Shown here: positions 24,501 to 37,489 of the stretch, piece after piece
Numbering within the stretch: position 1 is the first letter of the stretch
Layout: every line of letters begins with the position of its first letter
NCBI GenBank assembly: GCA_003993805.1
Contig: RSEF01000001.1
Location: forward strand, 211,868,653-211,932,652
Reading direction: 5' to 3'
Length of the DNA: 64,000 nt
DNA from: Himantopus leucocephalus
Lineage: Eukaryota; Chordata; Aves; Charadriiformes; Recurvirostridae
Translations under genes and position numbers: made by a program
Notes under the pieces: model-generated
What the model was told of the DNA's origin: nothing
The model's input: the letters and a program-made list of their open reading frames with translations, nothing else
Databases searched by the model: none

Positions 24501-27500
24501 GTGAAAAAGACTCCTGCAGTGAAGCCCTACAGTGCTGACAAGTTTTCTGTTACACGTTACCATATTTCCGAACCTTATGTGGACAGAGAATTGGATGGAG
24601 AGCAGGTGATTAAATCCAAGTGTTGGTGATACATGCTTCCATTTATCTTTATATTGCATACAGTGTCGGGATAACAGCAATTCAGTTTTCTAGAACTTGT
24701 TTAAAAATATGAACTTGTATAAAGCAGCTGTTACACAACTTACTAATCAGAGTCTTAGAGGGGGAAACTTGCAAGGCCTGTTGTGTGCGCAGTCACTTGC
24801 GGGATCACACCTGACAGTCTTTCCCATGTGAGCAGACCTCTGCAAGGGGGTGACTTCACAAGACTGGCATAACGTTAGAACAGCCAAATCTTCTGCTTTG
24901 TGGCTTATGCTAAATTAATAGTTGCAGTTGCCCTGCTTTTTTGTCTTCCCCTTTTTTAGCTATGTACTCCCAGTCTTTACCTCGTGTTTGTGTTCATCCC
25001 TTCATGCCATCAGCGGGTTCAGCTTGCCAAAATGGCAGAAGTTTAATTTGGGGCAAAAGAACAATGAATGGATTTTTGCCAAATGGGAAAGCTTACTCGC
25101 ATTTACAGTACACTCAGACAAAGGGCAAAGTCAGATTAGAAGAAGGGGAGGACCTGGAAAAGCGAGAGATCGAGCAAGAGCTTAGCTTTTAGAGGTGATG
25201 TTTTGAACTAAGGTAACGCTGTTGAAAAGTGAACTGCACAATAGTTTGGTTTATCAGTGATGCGAGACCACAATCTAAGTTCCTGTTCTGGATCAGCCTC
25301 TTCTTAGACTAGAAAAACATTCTCAATAAATTTTTTTTTTGAGAATATTTTCTTCAGTGCATTCATGAAGTTTTCATTCATGACGTTTTAGGTTTTCTTA
25401 ACATTTGAAGGACTAGGCCTAAACAATAAGAGACGATGCTATGGTTTGCTCAGATTTGTCATGGAAAATTCCAAAATGTTAATCTTTGTAGGCTTGTTTA
25501 TGTGCAATAATATTTTTTTTAACTGAAGTACTTTTTAATTTTCATGTGTTAATAATATTTTTCTTATTTAAAAATTGCAGATTGTTTCTGGTTTCCCAAA
25601 TGAGAATGAAAACGCTTCTGGATTATTATTATTTTTTCCCTTGTTTAAAAGAAACCCATGAGGATAGATGTAGTCAATCTGTAATATCAACTGTATTATT
25701 CACTTTACCTTGTATTGTAGGAAGGATAACTACTCTGCTATAACAAATAAATCATAGAAATGATTGTCCCTAGTACAGCTTGAAACTGGAACACTTTGAC
25801 ACCTACACTTACGGAATATGTAAATATGCATATTTTTAAAAATAAAAAAATAGTTTGGTCCTACTTGCAGTCAAGAATTGTAAGCTTCAAGGGTGTTCAT
25901 ATGGCATTGTANTTTTTTTTTTTTTTTTTTTTTTTTAAAGCACTTTTGCTACAGAATTATTCATTTATTTATTGTTACATATGCTTTAAACTACCACAAA
26001 GAACTTCATGGACTAAACTGTTGTTTGACTACCAGCCAGATGCTCGGTTAGCTGCCAAAGAAGAAGGGAAGCGTTTGGAGGAACTACACAGAGAAGCAGA
26101 GAGGGAGAGAAGAGAGCAGCTTGAAAAGGCACATCTCAGAGGAAGTCATGCCTTGAAGAAGGTCCATTTGGCTCAGGTAGGCAAAGTAGTTGTGCCTGGT
26201 TTTAATGTCAAAATAACCAGTGTTAAATAAGTGGTAGGGAGATGATTAGTAAAAGAATTATAGTTAGAAGAGAAAAATTGATGGACTAAATGGAGTGTTC
26301 AGAATGCGTTTAAAAGCCATTAGACTGTTTGCTTATTTTTGGCTGTTTGGAAGGAGGAAGAATGGAAGCACACAGATTAAAACCAACATTTAAGATAACA
26401 AAAATTAAAGAATGTTCTTCTAATGTTTGACCAGCTATTAACCAAGCGGTAATAATCAAAATAATAAACTTCTAATAGGTGATGAGCTCTACTTTTTCAC
26501 ATCAGCTTTAATTGGAGTTGATTATTTTGTGCTTCGGGGGAAAGATTAGTTTATTATTAATAAGGCTTTATTATATTAATAAGGCTGAAAGAGTTTATTT
26601 TTTCATTTTTGGAAAACTTCTCAAAGTTTTTACTTATACACTGGCAAAACCTCAGTCTTTAAGTCTGAAAATAATGGAATTGTTTCCTTTAAGAAGTAAA
26701 AAGTGAACTATTGAGAAAGGTCTTTATACCTAGAGGTATGTTCTGAAATCTGATTTATTGTCTGTTACCTTCACAAGTATTTTTGGAGGCTAGAAATAGG
26801 AAAAGCTTTCTGTTTTTTTTTACTCGAGATATGACTGGCCCTGGATGAGTAACCTAACTAAAATGGGGCACTGTGAAAATATTACTGATGCTCCTTAAGT
26901 TAATGGGGGGAAAAAAACCAACCAAACTTCAAATAAAGCTTTTTTTCTTCAATAGCTTTCATATATAATTGTAGTGTGCTAAGAGTATTTAGTTCATGTC
27001 TTAAAAAGTAGCAATTGCTGAAGTACACACTAACAAAAATAATTTTCCAAAGGAAGTATTCATTTACCTTATAAAACAGAAGATAAATTCTGTTGAGGCA
27101 AGTTGGCCTACAGGTATACAGTCTGATCCTTTATTTAACATTAGATCTTTTAGGTAGTATCGATGCCTCTTGTGTTTAAAGGTCAGATACAGCTTTCTCC
27201 CGGGGAAGTACCTTCTCTCTAGAATAAAATTCACTTTAAACGTTAAGGGTTAAGCAAACTTCATGGTAACCAAATGGGAGTATTTTATAAGTCCTGACAT
27301 GCGGCTGCCTGAATGTGAACACTAAATGTTTGTTATCCCTTCTTTATACTTGAAGGATAGGGAAAGGCTACTGAAAGAACTTGAGCAAATGCAGAATATG
27401 GATCGGATGCGCAGAAGACAGATTGTAGCGCAGATGCCACCTCAAATTTTTGTGCCTGCATACAAACGTATGGAAATAAAACAAGAATGGCAGAGAGAAC

Positions 27501-30500
27501 TGGAGTTTGCATTTGAAGATATGTACAGTGAAGACAGGAGTAAGTAATTTGTTGGATGTCGAATCTGGTAGCCCAGTAGAGGAGAGGCTGCTGCAGCTGC
27601 CTATTCCCAGATCCAGCCACTAGCAAGGCTGTGTGTGTATTCACAGTAGGCACACACACGAACAGGCTTTTAGTACACGCGCACACACATGCAGCTGGCC
27701 AAACAGGCCAACACAGAAGACACAGCACCCACATTAAACACAAACAGCGCAAGTGGCCTCGTCCTGTTCACTGCTCTGGCTGATCAGGCTGAAGGCCTGT
27801 TAGTGGGATATATGTCTGTATATACGGATCCCTCCAGCCATTGATCTTAGACACTCAGTCTACCCCGTAGTTGTCCCCAGGTCTCCATCTTTCACACTAT
27901 GGATCCCCCAGTAACAGGTCTTAGACATCCAGTCTACCCAGTAATTCATCCTGCACCCTGTACCCTCGCATGTCCACATATGCACTGGTATGCTCAAATA
28001 TGTGCTATGGATCACTCAGTAAGTGGCTTTAGACACTCGCTCTACCTAGCAGCTGGACCTCGATCCTTAGTCTCCCCAGTTGCTGGCTCCTGGGCATGTG
28101 AACCTCCAAGGCCTGCTGCTCCACTCCGGTTGTTGCTACACGGACCCAGTTGGGTATGTGAATGTATGCACAGACATGCGCATGCTATGGATCCCTGTGG
28201 TCACTGACATTAAATATTCAGTTTACCCAGTAGCTGACCCTGGATCCTCTTGTCCGCAGTTGTCTCTGAGATGCATGCATGTGTGCTGGCGGGTTTCTTA
28301 GTTGACCCTGAGACCCCATGGGCTCCCCTGTAGCTGGCTTGGATGCTTGGATTTCCTGATCCCTCCCCTAGCCAACTCGCAGATCCCCTGGCCTCTCCAG
28401 TACCCAGCTCCAGTATCTTACAGCTGCTTGATGCCTAGCTTCGAAGCCTCTTACTGTTCTTGCTGTCTAGTCTGGCTTGTGACTTGCTAGCCACTGCATG
28501 CTGATACTCATACCCATGTAACATCCACTCATTCTGGTCTCTGCAGTTGGCAGCACTCTGAACACAGGTGCCCCTTGTGACTTTTGGTCCCCACTCCAGT
28601 TGCTGGCCCTTATATATTCATACACACACATGCATATAAAATAAGAGGGCTCCTCACCCAGGAAACGGCTAGAAATGGCATTTAGTGAGAGGACGGGACA
28701 GGCTGTCAGGCACAGTGCATGGCCAGACAAGTGTACTAACTGGCCTCTTTTATCCCCTTATTCTTTTATTTTTCCTCACACTTGTTCCTCCCCAGGCTAA
28801 CTTAATCCTTTCCTTTCCCTGCCTTTGATTTTTCCCCTAAATATCTATAAGCATACAATCCCAAAATTATCTTCCCATGTGTCCCACACCCCTTGTAGGC
28901 AGTAACCTCCTCAGTTGGTAAGGTGATCCTGGGAAAATGGTTGACTCATCTTCTAGGATTTCACACCTGGACCATGTGATGAGTCCCTCTCCTGTGACAG
29001 CCTTGTGAGCAGCCAGGTCAGGGTGCATCTTTTCCCTGATGAAGTTACTGGGATCCTCCTGCGTGTAATTGCTCCTGTGTGCTGCTTTTTGTGTAAAGAT
29101 GAGCCTTTTATCACATAAACTTTTATTTTGGAAGACATAGCATATCCTAGTGGGAAACCCTGTAGAATTTCTGAATTACTAGATGGCTAATGATCTGAAC
29201 AATTTTGAATCTTCTATTTTGGAAAAAAAAAAGTTGGAATAAATCTGTTGTGAAACAAGCTATTGATACTTTAACTTGTTAGGGATTTGTATGATGATTG
29301 TAGTCTTGTGATGTTGTTTGCTTTTTATTCCAATTGATCATTTTATGTGGTTGTGTTCTTTTAATTAGAAATGAAAGAAGACCTGATTTTGCAGTTTGAG
29401 CCACAACCTTTGCCAGCCCCTTCTGAGAGATCTCAAGATAATGATCTGGATATCTCTTTGGAGCAAGAATCTGCTTGTGATACTCAACAAGAATCAGGAC
29501 AGATGATAGATGAGGAGGTCCCCAATGAATCAGAAAGTAAAGCTTTTAAACTTTACGTTTATCTTAAACTTTTTGGGTTTATAGTAGAAGCGAAGAGATT
29601 TAGTTTAATATATCAAATAAATTACATTTAGTATTAACTAAAATATTTGAAATACTAAAATTCCTTAATACCTCTGACGTATTTCAGTATCCAAGTGGTT
29701 TATGATGTTTATCATGGATGATAATACTCTAATGATTATGAATTTAAAAATGAAAACATGACTTCTTTTTTTAATATACTTCAGTTCATTAGTATCCTGA
29801 GAATAATTTTCAGTTGTTGTAAGAACTACACTGTTAATAGCCATAATTATTCCTTTATAATTAGTGTAAATTATATGATGATGCTGGTATGTGAACTTAA
29901 ATATTTTTAATTTTGTGTTGAAATATTTGAAAGTTAAAGCTTGACTTTGTATGAAAGTCTACTTATTGTATGTCCTTTGTGTTCAGGTTTGTGATTGAGT
30001 TGCTCCATATTGTGAGTAGGCTGCAACAGTTGCCTCTGTGTGTGTACTCTTCGCTTGTGGCATGTACAGAATAATGCGGTGTGAACAAGAGGTGTGTTAG
30101 TGAACTTTTTTGCTTGGCCAAGCATTTCTGCCGCATCCCTTTGCTGGCACAATCTGTTTTTTGGTCTGTGATGCATTATGTTGCCAGTCCTAATACAAAG
30201 CAGGCAGGCACGGGGATAATACTGCTTGTTTTTGCAACAGTACTGTCTAGGAGTAGTCTGACTGTGAAACAGTACACCTAGCTTAGCCCTCCTTTTATAG
30301 CATGCAGAGACAAATTACTGCTTCTCTCTTGCAGGTAAGAGAAAATATTGTTAAGCTTTTAAAACTTGGTAATATACCTGAGCTATTTTTCCAACTGTGT
30401 AAACAATTAAAAAAAACACACACAAAAAAGAGGTTTTTTTAGTTTTATGATGTGAAGATATTCATTACCCAGAACTCTTAACAGTATATATTCTTTATAG

Positions 30501-33500
30501 ATCATGAAGAAGCAAAAACTCATCAACCTCAGTCAAAACTTGCCTTAAAGAAATTGCTGAACAAGATTAGAAGCCAAAAAGAGGAGTGGACATCAAAAAG
30601 TGAGAAAGAGATTCAAAGTGAAATTGAGACTATTGAATCAGGCACAATTGCTAGCGAGGAGAAACCATTATGTGATTTAGAACTTAACTATGAGCAACAG
30701 AAAAATACAGTATGTGCAGCCAAAGGTACGTAATACATGCTTGTATCAAAATTTGTTGTGTAGGAGCAAAAAGACTTGTAAGGGCAGACTGTAACAAAAC
30801 TCTTTAATGAATTTTCAGTGGTGGTGTTTTGCTGTGTTATCAGAAGGTACAATTCTCCTGTCTTTGCCCACAGTGCATTGTGGATTTGTTGAAACCACAA
30901 ATAGGAGAGGTTTTTGCTCTGATGTCCAACTTGCCCATTAAGATCTTGTGGAAGAAAGATGTCCAAAATACCTTTGTATCTTTGAAATCTCGCCCAAATT
31001 GTTGTCACACTTGGTGTTGCCATGCTTTAATAGGTGTTTGCCTCCAGGAGTAGAATTCTCAGTGCAAAATTGGGCATTGAAGTTCTGTACCTGTTGAACT
31101 GGAAAAGCCAGATGCTTCAGAGATTCACAGCTAGAAATGCACTAGACAAGCATGAGCTGATATGTCTGAAATCATGGGGGTTTTTTCTGCTTCTAGGTAC
31201 TATTCTGAGAAGCCTCTGTGCAAAACTGGAGTTTATAGCAACTAGATATTCTACTTTGTTTGGTAGTCAAATAATTTTGGCATTACTTCCCATTTCTATC
31301 CTTCATGCTTTTTTGGCTATGCTAGTGCTGAAGTTGGTGAACTTGTACACTGAGTGGGATTTCTGAAGTATTAAGGTGATCACGTTGTGGCAGTTGGTTT
31401 TTTGGGGGTGTTTTGTTGTTTTTTTTTTTCTTTCATAGGGTGTTTGTTTTTTTTAAACAAGATTAAGTGATTTAGTTCAATCGTGTACGTGGATACACCA
31501 GCATAATGTCGGGGGACTGGAGAATGCAGCATGAGTGAAAACACGCCTTTGGGGAAAACTTGCTGCTATTTGAAGCTGGTAGTACAGGATGAACACTTAC
31601 TATTTGTGCAATAGCCAAATGTTAGATCATTTGCCCAGACAGTGCCAGTTTTAGACCCTCTTTGTTCCAAGAAGTTAATGTGTGGCTCTTGATTCATCAG
31701 GATGATCTTGCTATTAGGCTACCAAGTAATCTTGGTAGAAGCAAACTTCAGTCCCATTGGAGCTGGGCCGTTACTGTATATTCAATAAAGACACATGATA
31801 AAGGGCCATTAAAGGCTTAAATAATACAAAAAAACCTTATGGAGACAGAGTAGTGGGATGGAGATGGTAATCTTTTCAAGAGCAGTTTATGCATTTTGTT
31901 TAGAGAGGTTGGGAAACCTTAAAGCAAGACAAAGAATACCCAAGGCTCTTTCTAACTGCAGTTATAGTTAAAATACATGTATATTTTAGACTCTGTGAAA
32001 AAGTTGGAAAATACAGTTGCAGCTGAAAATTCAGTTCTAATCCATCCTCAAGAACAAGCGGCTAAAATAAGAATGGAAGAGGAGAGAAAAAAGTGGGTAA
32101 GTGTGTGTACTTATTCCTATCTCAGTCATGGCGTGAAAAAAGTGATTTGCAGAAGACTTTAAAATGCTTCAGGTTATACAGGCTACAGACCCTTTCAACA
32201 TGCTTGTAATACTTAAATAAACTTTTACTGTAACATTTTCTATACTTAGCCTCTGTGTGTTAACTTCTTAAAAATGACTGAGGTCTAGCTGGAATTTAGA
32301 ATAGACTGGAAAACCCCAGTTTCTTAAAATCTAACAAGTGCTATAGGCAAGGGATGCCACCCTGTGATTAAATGAGAATCCCAATTGTAGATTAATACCT
32401 TTGCCTTAGGGAGGATGTAGTCAACAATACACAACTCTGAAAAACTTTACTAAGCCTGTGTAATAACAGAGGAGGGTCTGTGAGATTGTTTAGAGTGACA
32501 GGAAAAGCTTACAAACCTGGAGTGTTTTGGTTTGTTGGTTTGTTTTTTTAAATTAACAAGGAAACAAATGTAGAAAGTTTTTTTGTGTCTATGGGAACGC
32601 TACAGTTATTATATTTAGAAAATAATAACTTTTAGTATTATTTTGTTCTATGTATTGTGTATATGCTTCATTATATTTTTGTTTTTATTGTATTCTTAGA
32701 GACCTACAAGCTACTATGTGGTGGTCTATCAGTTTAAAAAAAGAAAGTTGAAATTCAGGTCTTAGTGCAGCCTTAAATTGTGAAGTTAACGTTCAGAAAT
32801 GCAGGAAAAAAAAAAGACAAAATAATATTGTTTGGCAGGGGAGAGGCAAGCAGCAGATCTTCGGTGAAAGTGTGGTTACTTTCTTTAACATTTATTTTCT
32901 CCCACTTTGCACCTGCTTGTGTGTATATATTGCCATGTCCACGTTAACTGTTCTCAGGTCTAACTCTTTCTTGAGTTGCTTTTCCTGACATCCCTGTTCA
33001 GACTGCCTCATTAAAGGCTGTTGTTGACTTCATCTTTGCCAGTACTTTGAAATTTTTCTTCGCTTCCATTCTAAAAGTATATATGCTGTTGCTACACGTG
33101 GATCTAAGTGATTTGTAGCTGATAGGTACATGGAAAGAGAATAAAAATAAACAAAGCACTTCAGAAATTTATGGAGTGCTCTTAAAGTGGTTATACGTTA
33201 GCTATTTCAGAAGTTTTGTAAGGCTTGAATTTACATTTAAATGTCTTGAACTCTTGATGAAAAGCTCTACAAAATGCAAAGTAGATTTCTGAATTCAGCT
33301 TAAGAAAAGGACTTCTTTTGCAGTCTCTGAAAAATGATAATGTATCTTGAATGGTTAGATTCTGATTTTATCTGTTCTATTAATTTGAGAACAGAAAATA
33401 GTGCAATAGTAAATGGATTCAGGGACTAATAGAAATATCTGGCCAGTAAAACAAAATTATTCTTGTAAACTTTGGAACTATTTTTAAAGGCCTCTTACAA

Positions 33501-36500
33501 TTAGGAAATGCCTGTTACAGGCAATAAAATCTCTGCTGTAAGTTGGAAAAAAGTTTTGTGCGTGAGAGGTCTTTGATTTTTTTGTCAGTCAAACTTTCTT
33601 GAGATTCACCCTCACTTCTCTTCTCCATAGAATGAGCAAATAGAGCAACAGAAACAGGAACAGCTGGCCTTGCTTAAACAACTTGAAGAAGAGAGAGCAT
33701 GTTTGGAGGCTGATTTTCTGAAGATCCAAATGCAAACCTGTTTGGAGAAGGCTAAGAAAAAAAAAGAGGAGGAAGAGCAAGGTCAGCTGGTACAAAGCCA
33801 CAGTGTTCCTTCTACAGATCAGCAGAACAGAGTGGAACATGAGGTGAAGAGATGTAGAAAATTGTGTTTAGTTTTTTAATTATCCTAATTATAAAAATAA
33901 AGAGCACCATTTACCAATTTTAAATTATGTCAATCAAGAACATTTTTACTTCGGCTATGAATCAGATGTTCATACATATAAAAGCTTCCTTTTGTCTAAT
34001 GTAGAACCTTGTATTTCACCATGTCACTGGTTTTTGAATATTAGATTGTCTTTGCATAGTCCCAGAGACAGAATGTCTGTTTAAAATACCTGTTACTAAA
34101 ATCTGATTAGAGTCATATAATCATTATGCATGTATGCTTATCCTTTTTCAAGAAGGAAAAAAAAAAAATCTTGGGGGAAAAAAAAAAAAACAAAACAAAA
34201 AACCCCACTTCTACATTTTTGCTGTCTAAATCTCAAACAGCTACTTAAAGGAGAGGAATTTATTGATTTATTGATGTTGAAGGAAAGTAATATTATTTTT
34301 TTTTAAATCTTGAATCATTAGCACAACCCTAATCTTCTGAGAATCTGATTGCCTTGAAAATGCAGCTCTGTTGGATCATTGCTCACTGAGTTAGCTACTG
34401 GGTTACATTTACCTCTCTGAGCTAAGCTGCTGTAAGCACCGTTGACTTTGACAGTGTATGCTCAACTTGCCAAGGGAGACTGTAGCTGTCGGCCATCTGT
34501 TCTAGAAACTGCTTTAGCTTCATTGCCTCAGGCTGAAATCTCACAGATTTCAAATGGTGGTACAGAGTGGCTTCTGTAAATTTAGGAGAAAGAACATACG
34601 GCTTAAGGTTGTTGCTTTAATAGTTCTCTGAGTTATTTGTACATGTGCACTTAAAATGATTTTATTTTGATTAGACTGGAAATACTACTGTATCAGAAAC
34701 CAGGAGTCCTAGAGAAGATAGCCATTTACAGATTATTCGTAATTATCAGCAACGCCTTCTGCAGCAAAATAGGTAAATTCCTTTATGAAATGGAAGTCTG
34801 AGTTGCTTGTTTCAAAACAATTGAAATTGCTTTGATTACTGAAATTGATGTTTATCTTTGCACCCTGGAATGATTCATGTTTTCTTTCTGTTCAGGCTGC
34901 ACAAACAGACCATTGAAGAAGCTAGAAAGCATCTACAGGAGTATCAGAATAAATTGAAGCAAAGACACTTGTCCACTTCTGCAACGCTTCCGAGCTCTGT
35001 GGAAACGAAATCAATTAATTTAAAGCCTGTCTCAGAACCACTTCTACAGAGGCAAGGAGTGCAACCAACACAGTACCAGTTGTCTGAACAAGTTCATGCA
35101 CAAGAGCATGCATGGTCGCTACCTGTGTTTTCAGGAACATCGCATATGTTGGAAAAACCATCTTCACAGAAACATGAAGAGCAAATGCATAACGTTTTTC
35201 CTGGCAGACATGTGCAGTTTTTAGAAGGATCAAAAGTGAAGTGTGGAGAGTTTAGCTTGCAGTGTGGCTGTCCTTCACGGGAACAAGTGGGAATGTTGGA
35301 AACCTCCAATAATCACATCAGAGAACCATCTCAGTTCCAGTTACCATCAGGGTTAGTCATGAAAGATGTCACTGCAGTAAGAACGCAACCAGAAGCACAC
35401 ATACAACACGTTAGATTTGTTTTGCCTGCAGAAGATTCCTCTGAGCCTTCAGAAACAGTGCACTTTAAAGAGTCATCTCAGAAGATGTCTAACCATGAAA
35501 CAGAGACAGAAGCTGGAGAAGAGCCTCCACTTGAGACACCCCTCCTGCCAGTAAGAAAGGGATCTCGTATAGTTCAGGCAGCCTCAGTTGATTCTTTAGT
35601 TTATCAGCAGGAATCTGCAGAGAACACCATCAAAACAAGCCTTGAACAACCCCTCAATCCTTCTGAACCTGTGACTTTACGTCCTGAAGAATCTAAAGCC
35701 CAGGGTGTTGAGGAATTCTCGACGTCAAAAGCAGGAAATGCATCCTTGTTAAGTTATTCTGGTATACTGAATTTAAGGGACAGAGTGTTGGCCTCATCAG
35801 AAAGCATCCAAGCTCAGCAGAAGTATTTGAAAGAATTGCAAGAGCAGTTAGATGCACAAAGAGAAGCTCTTCTTTCTAGACAGAAAATACAAGAACAACT
35901 GCTTTTACAGAAGCAAGATAAATTGAAGGAACAGATGCAGAGACAGCATGAGGCTTTGAAAGAAATTCTGAACAAGCAGGTAAGCTTTATAAATGCTTTT
36001 CATGGTGACTCATCTAGTAGGTGATCAAACTTAAGGGGGAATTCTACCAATTAGCAAAGTATCCCATGGAGTGTTGATAGTTTTAGGTGATTTGCCATAA
36101 TGAAAATGTTAATTAGGACCTGTGATTTGTAGTTGGTAGTTCCTTTCTGTAAGCCCCAAGAGCACAGTTTTGTTCAGTCTAACAGAAATAGTGTGAACTT
36201 CTGTGCTTGGTCTCTGAACCAAGACGTGAGAACCCACCTGGAATATTGCATCCAGCTCTGGGGCCCCCAACATAAGAAGGGCACGGACCTGTTGGAGAGG
36301 GTCCAGAGGAGGGCTACGAAGATGATCAGGGGGCTGGAGCACCTCTCCTATGAAGACAGGCTGAGAGAGTTGGGGTTCTTCAGCCTGGAGAAGAGAAGGT
36401 TCCAGGGAGACCTTATAGCAGCCTTCCAGTATCTGAAGGGGGGCCTACAGGAAATCTGGGGAGGGACTTTTTGCAAGGGCATGTAGTGATAGGATGAGAG

Positions 36501-37455
36501 AGAGTGGCTTCAAACTGGAAGAGGGGAGATTTAGATTAGATATTAGGAAAAAAAATTTCACAATGAGGGTGGTGAGACACTGGCACGGGTTGCCCAGAGA
36601 AGCTGTGGAGGCCCCATCCCTGGAGGTGTTCAAGGCCAGGCTGGATGGAGCTTTGAGCAACCTGGTCTAGTGGGAGGTGTCCCTGCCCATGGCAGGGGGG
36701 TTGGAACTAGATGATCTTCAAGGTCCCTTCCAACTCTAACCATTCTATGATTCTATGAACATATTGCCAATTGAAATAGTTATGTTGTCCGAAATATCCG
36801 CAGGTATAGTTTTCTTCAGCTCTAGAAATGCAGCTGTATGTGAAACAGCTCTTGTGTTAAAAATACTTAAGCAGTTCCTCAAAGGATACCATAAGCATTT
36901 TGAGTAGGTTATGTTTTAAAATTTGTCTTTTTATGTGTACATGTTAGGAAATTGGTTTGGCAGCTGCACACTTGACTTGTAATTTTGCTTGTTTCTGGGT
37001 AACAGAAGAAAAATCCAAGTTTACTTTTGAGTTTCTAAAGAACTTCCTTTTGCCTTTTTATTTTATAAACAGAAGCCATCTTAGAAAAATTACTGTTGCC
37101 TAGAGTCCTGGTCTCTTGCTTTTACAGTCTCCAAACAGTTAAAATTCCTGAAATCAGGAGAAAAACTAAAAGCAGACTTTTCAGGAATTGTTCCTGTTAA
37201 AAATTCTGAGTATTCTGATCTAACCTAACAAAGGCCCTGAAAATGTAAATAATTATGTTTTAGCAGGCTAGTATGTCCAAATGTTTTTGTAAGCTAAGCA
37301 AGTCTGTCCAGTATCTTGCATACTTGAACTACTTTCTTAAAGTGCTTGATATTGCCCTGCATGCAATACACACACAAGAAAATGCTGGTTTCATAAATGA
37401 GTATAAATATAATCTTATATACAGTTTCTTTCCCTCCCCCTTCCCCCTCCCCCCN

Positions 37456-37489
<34 letters not shown>

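Noticed and set aside
36133..36486. 117-codon open frame after exon 13
   Set aside because: It is the CR1 3' UTR read in frame (for example [19 protein letters not shown]), not a host exon.
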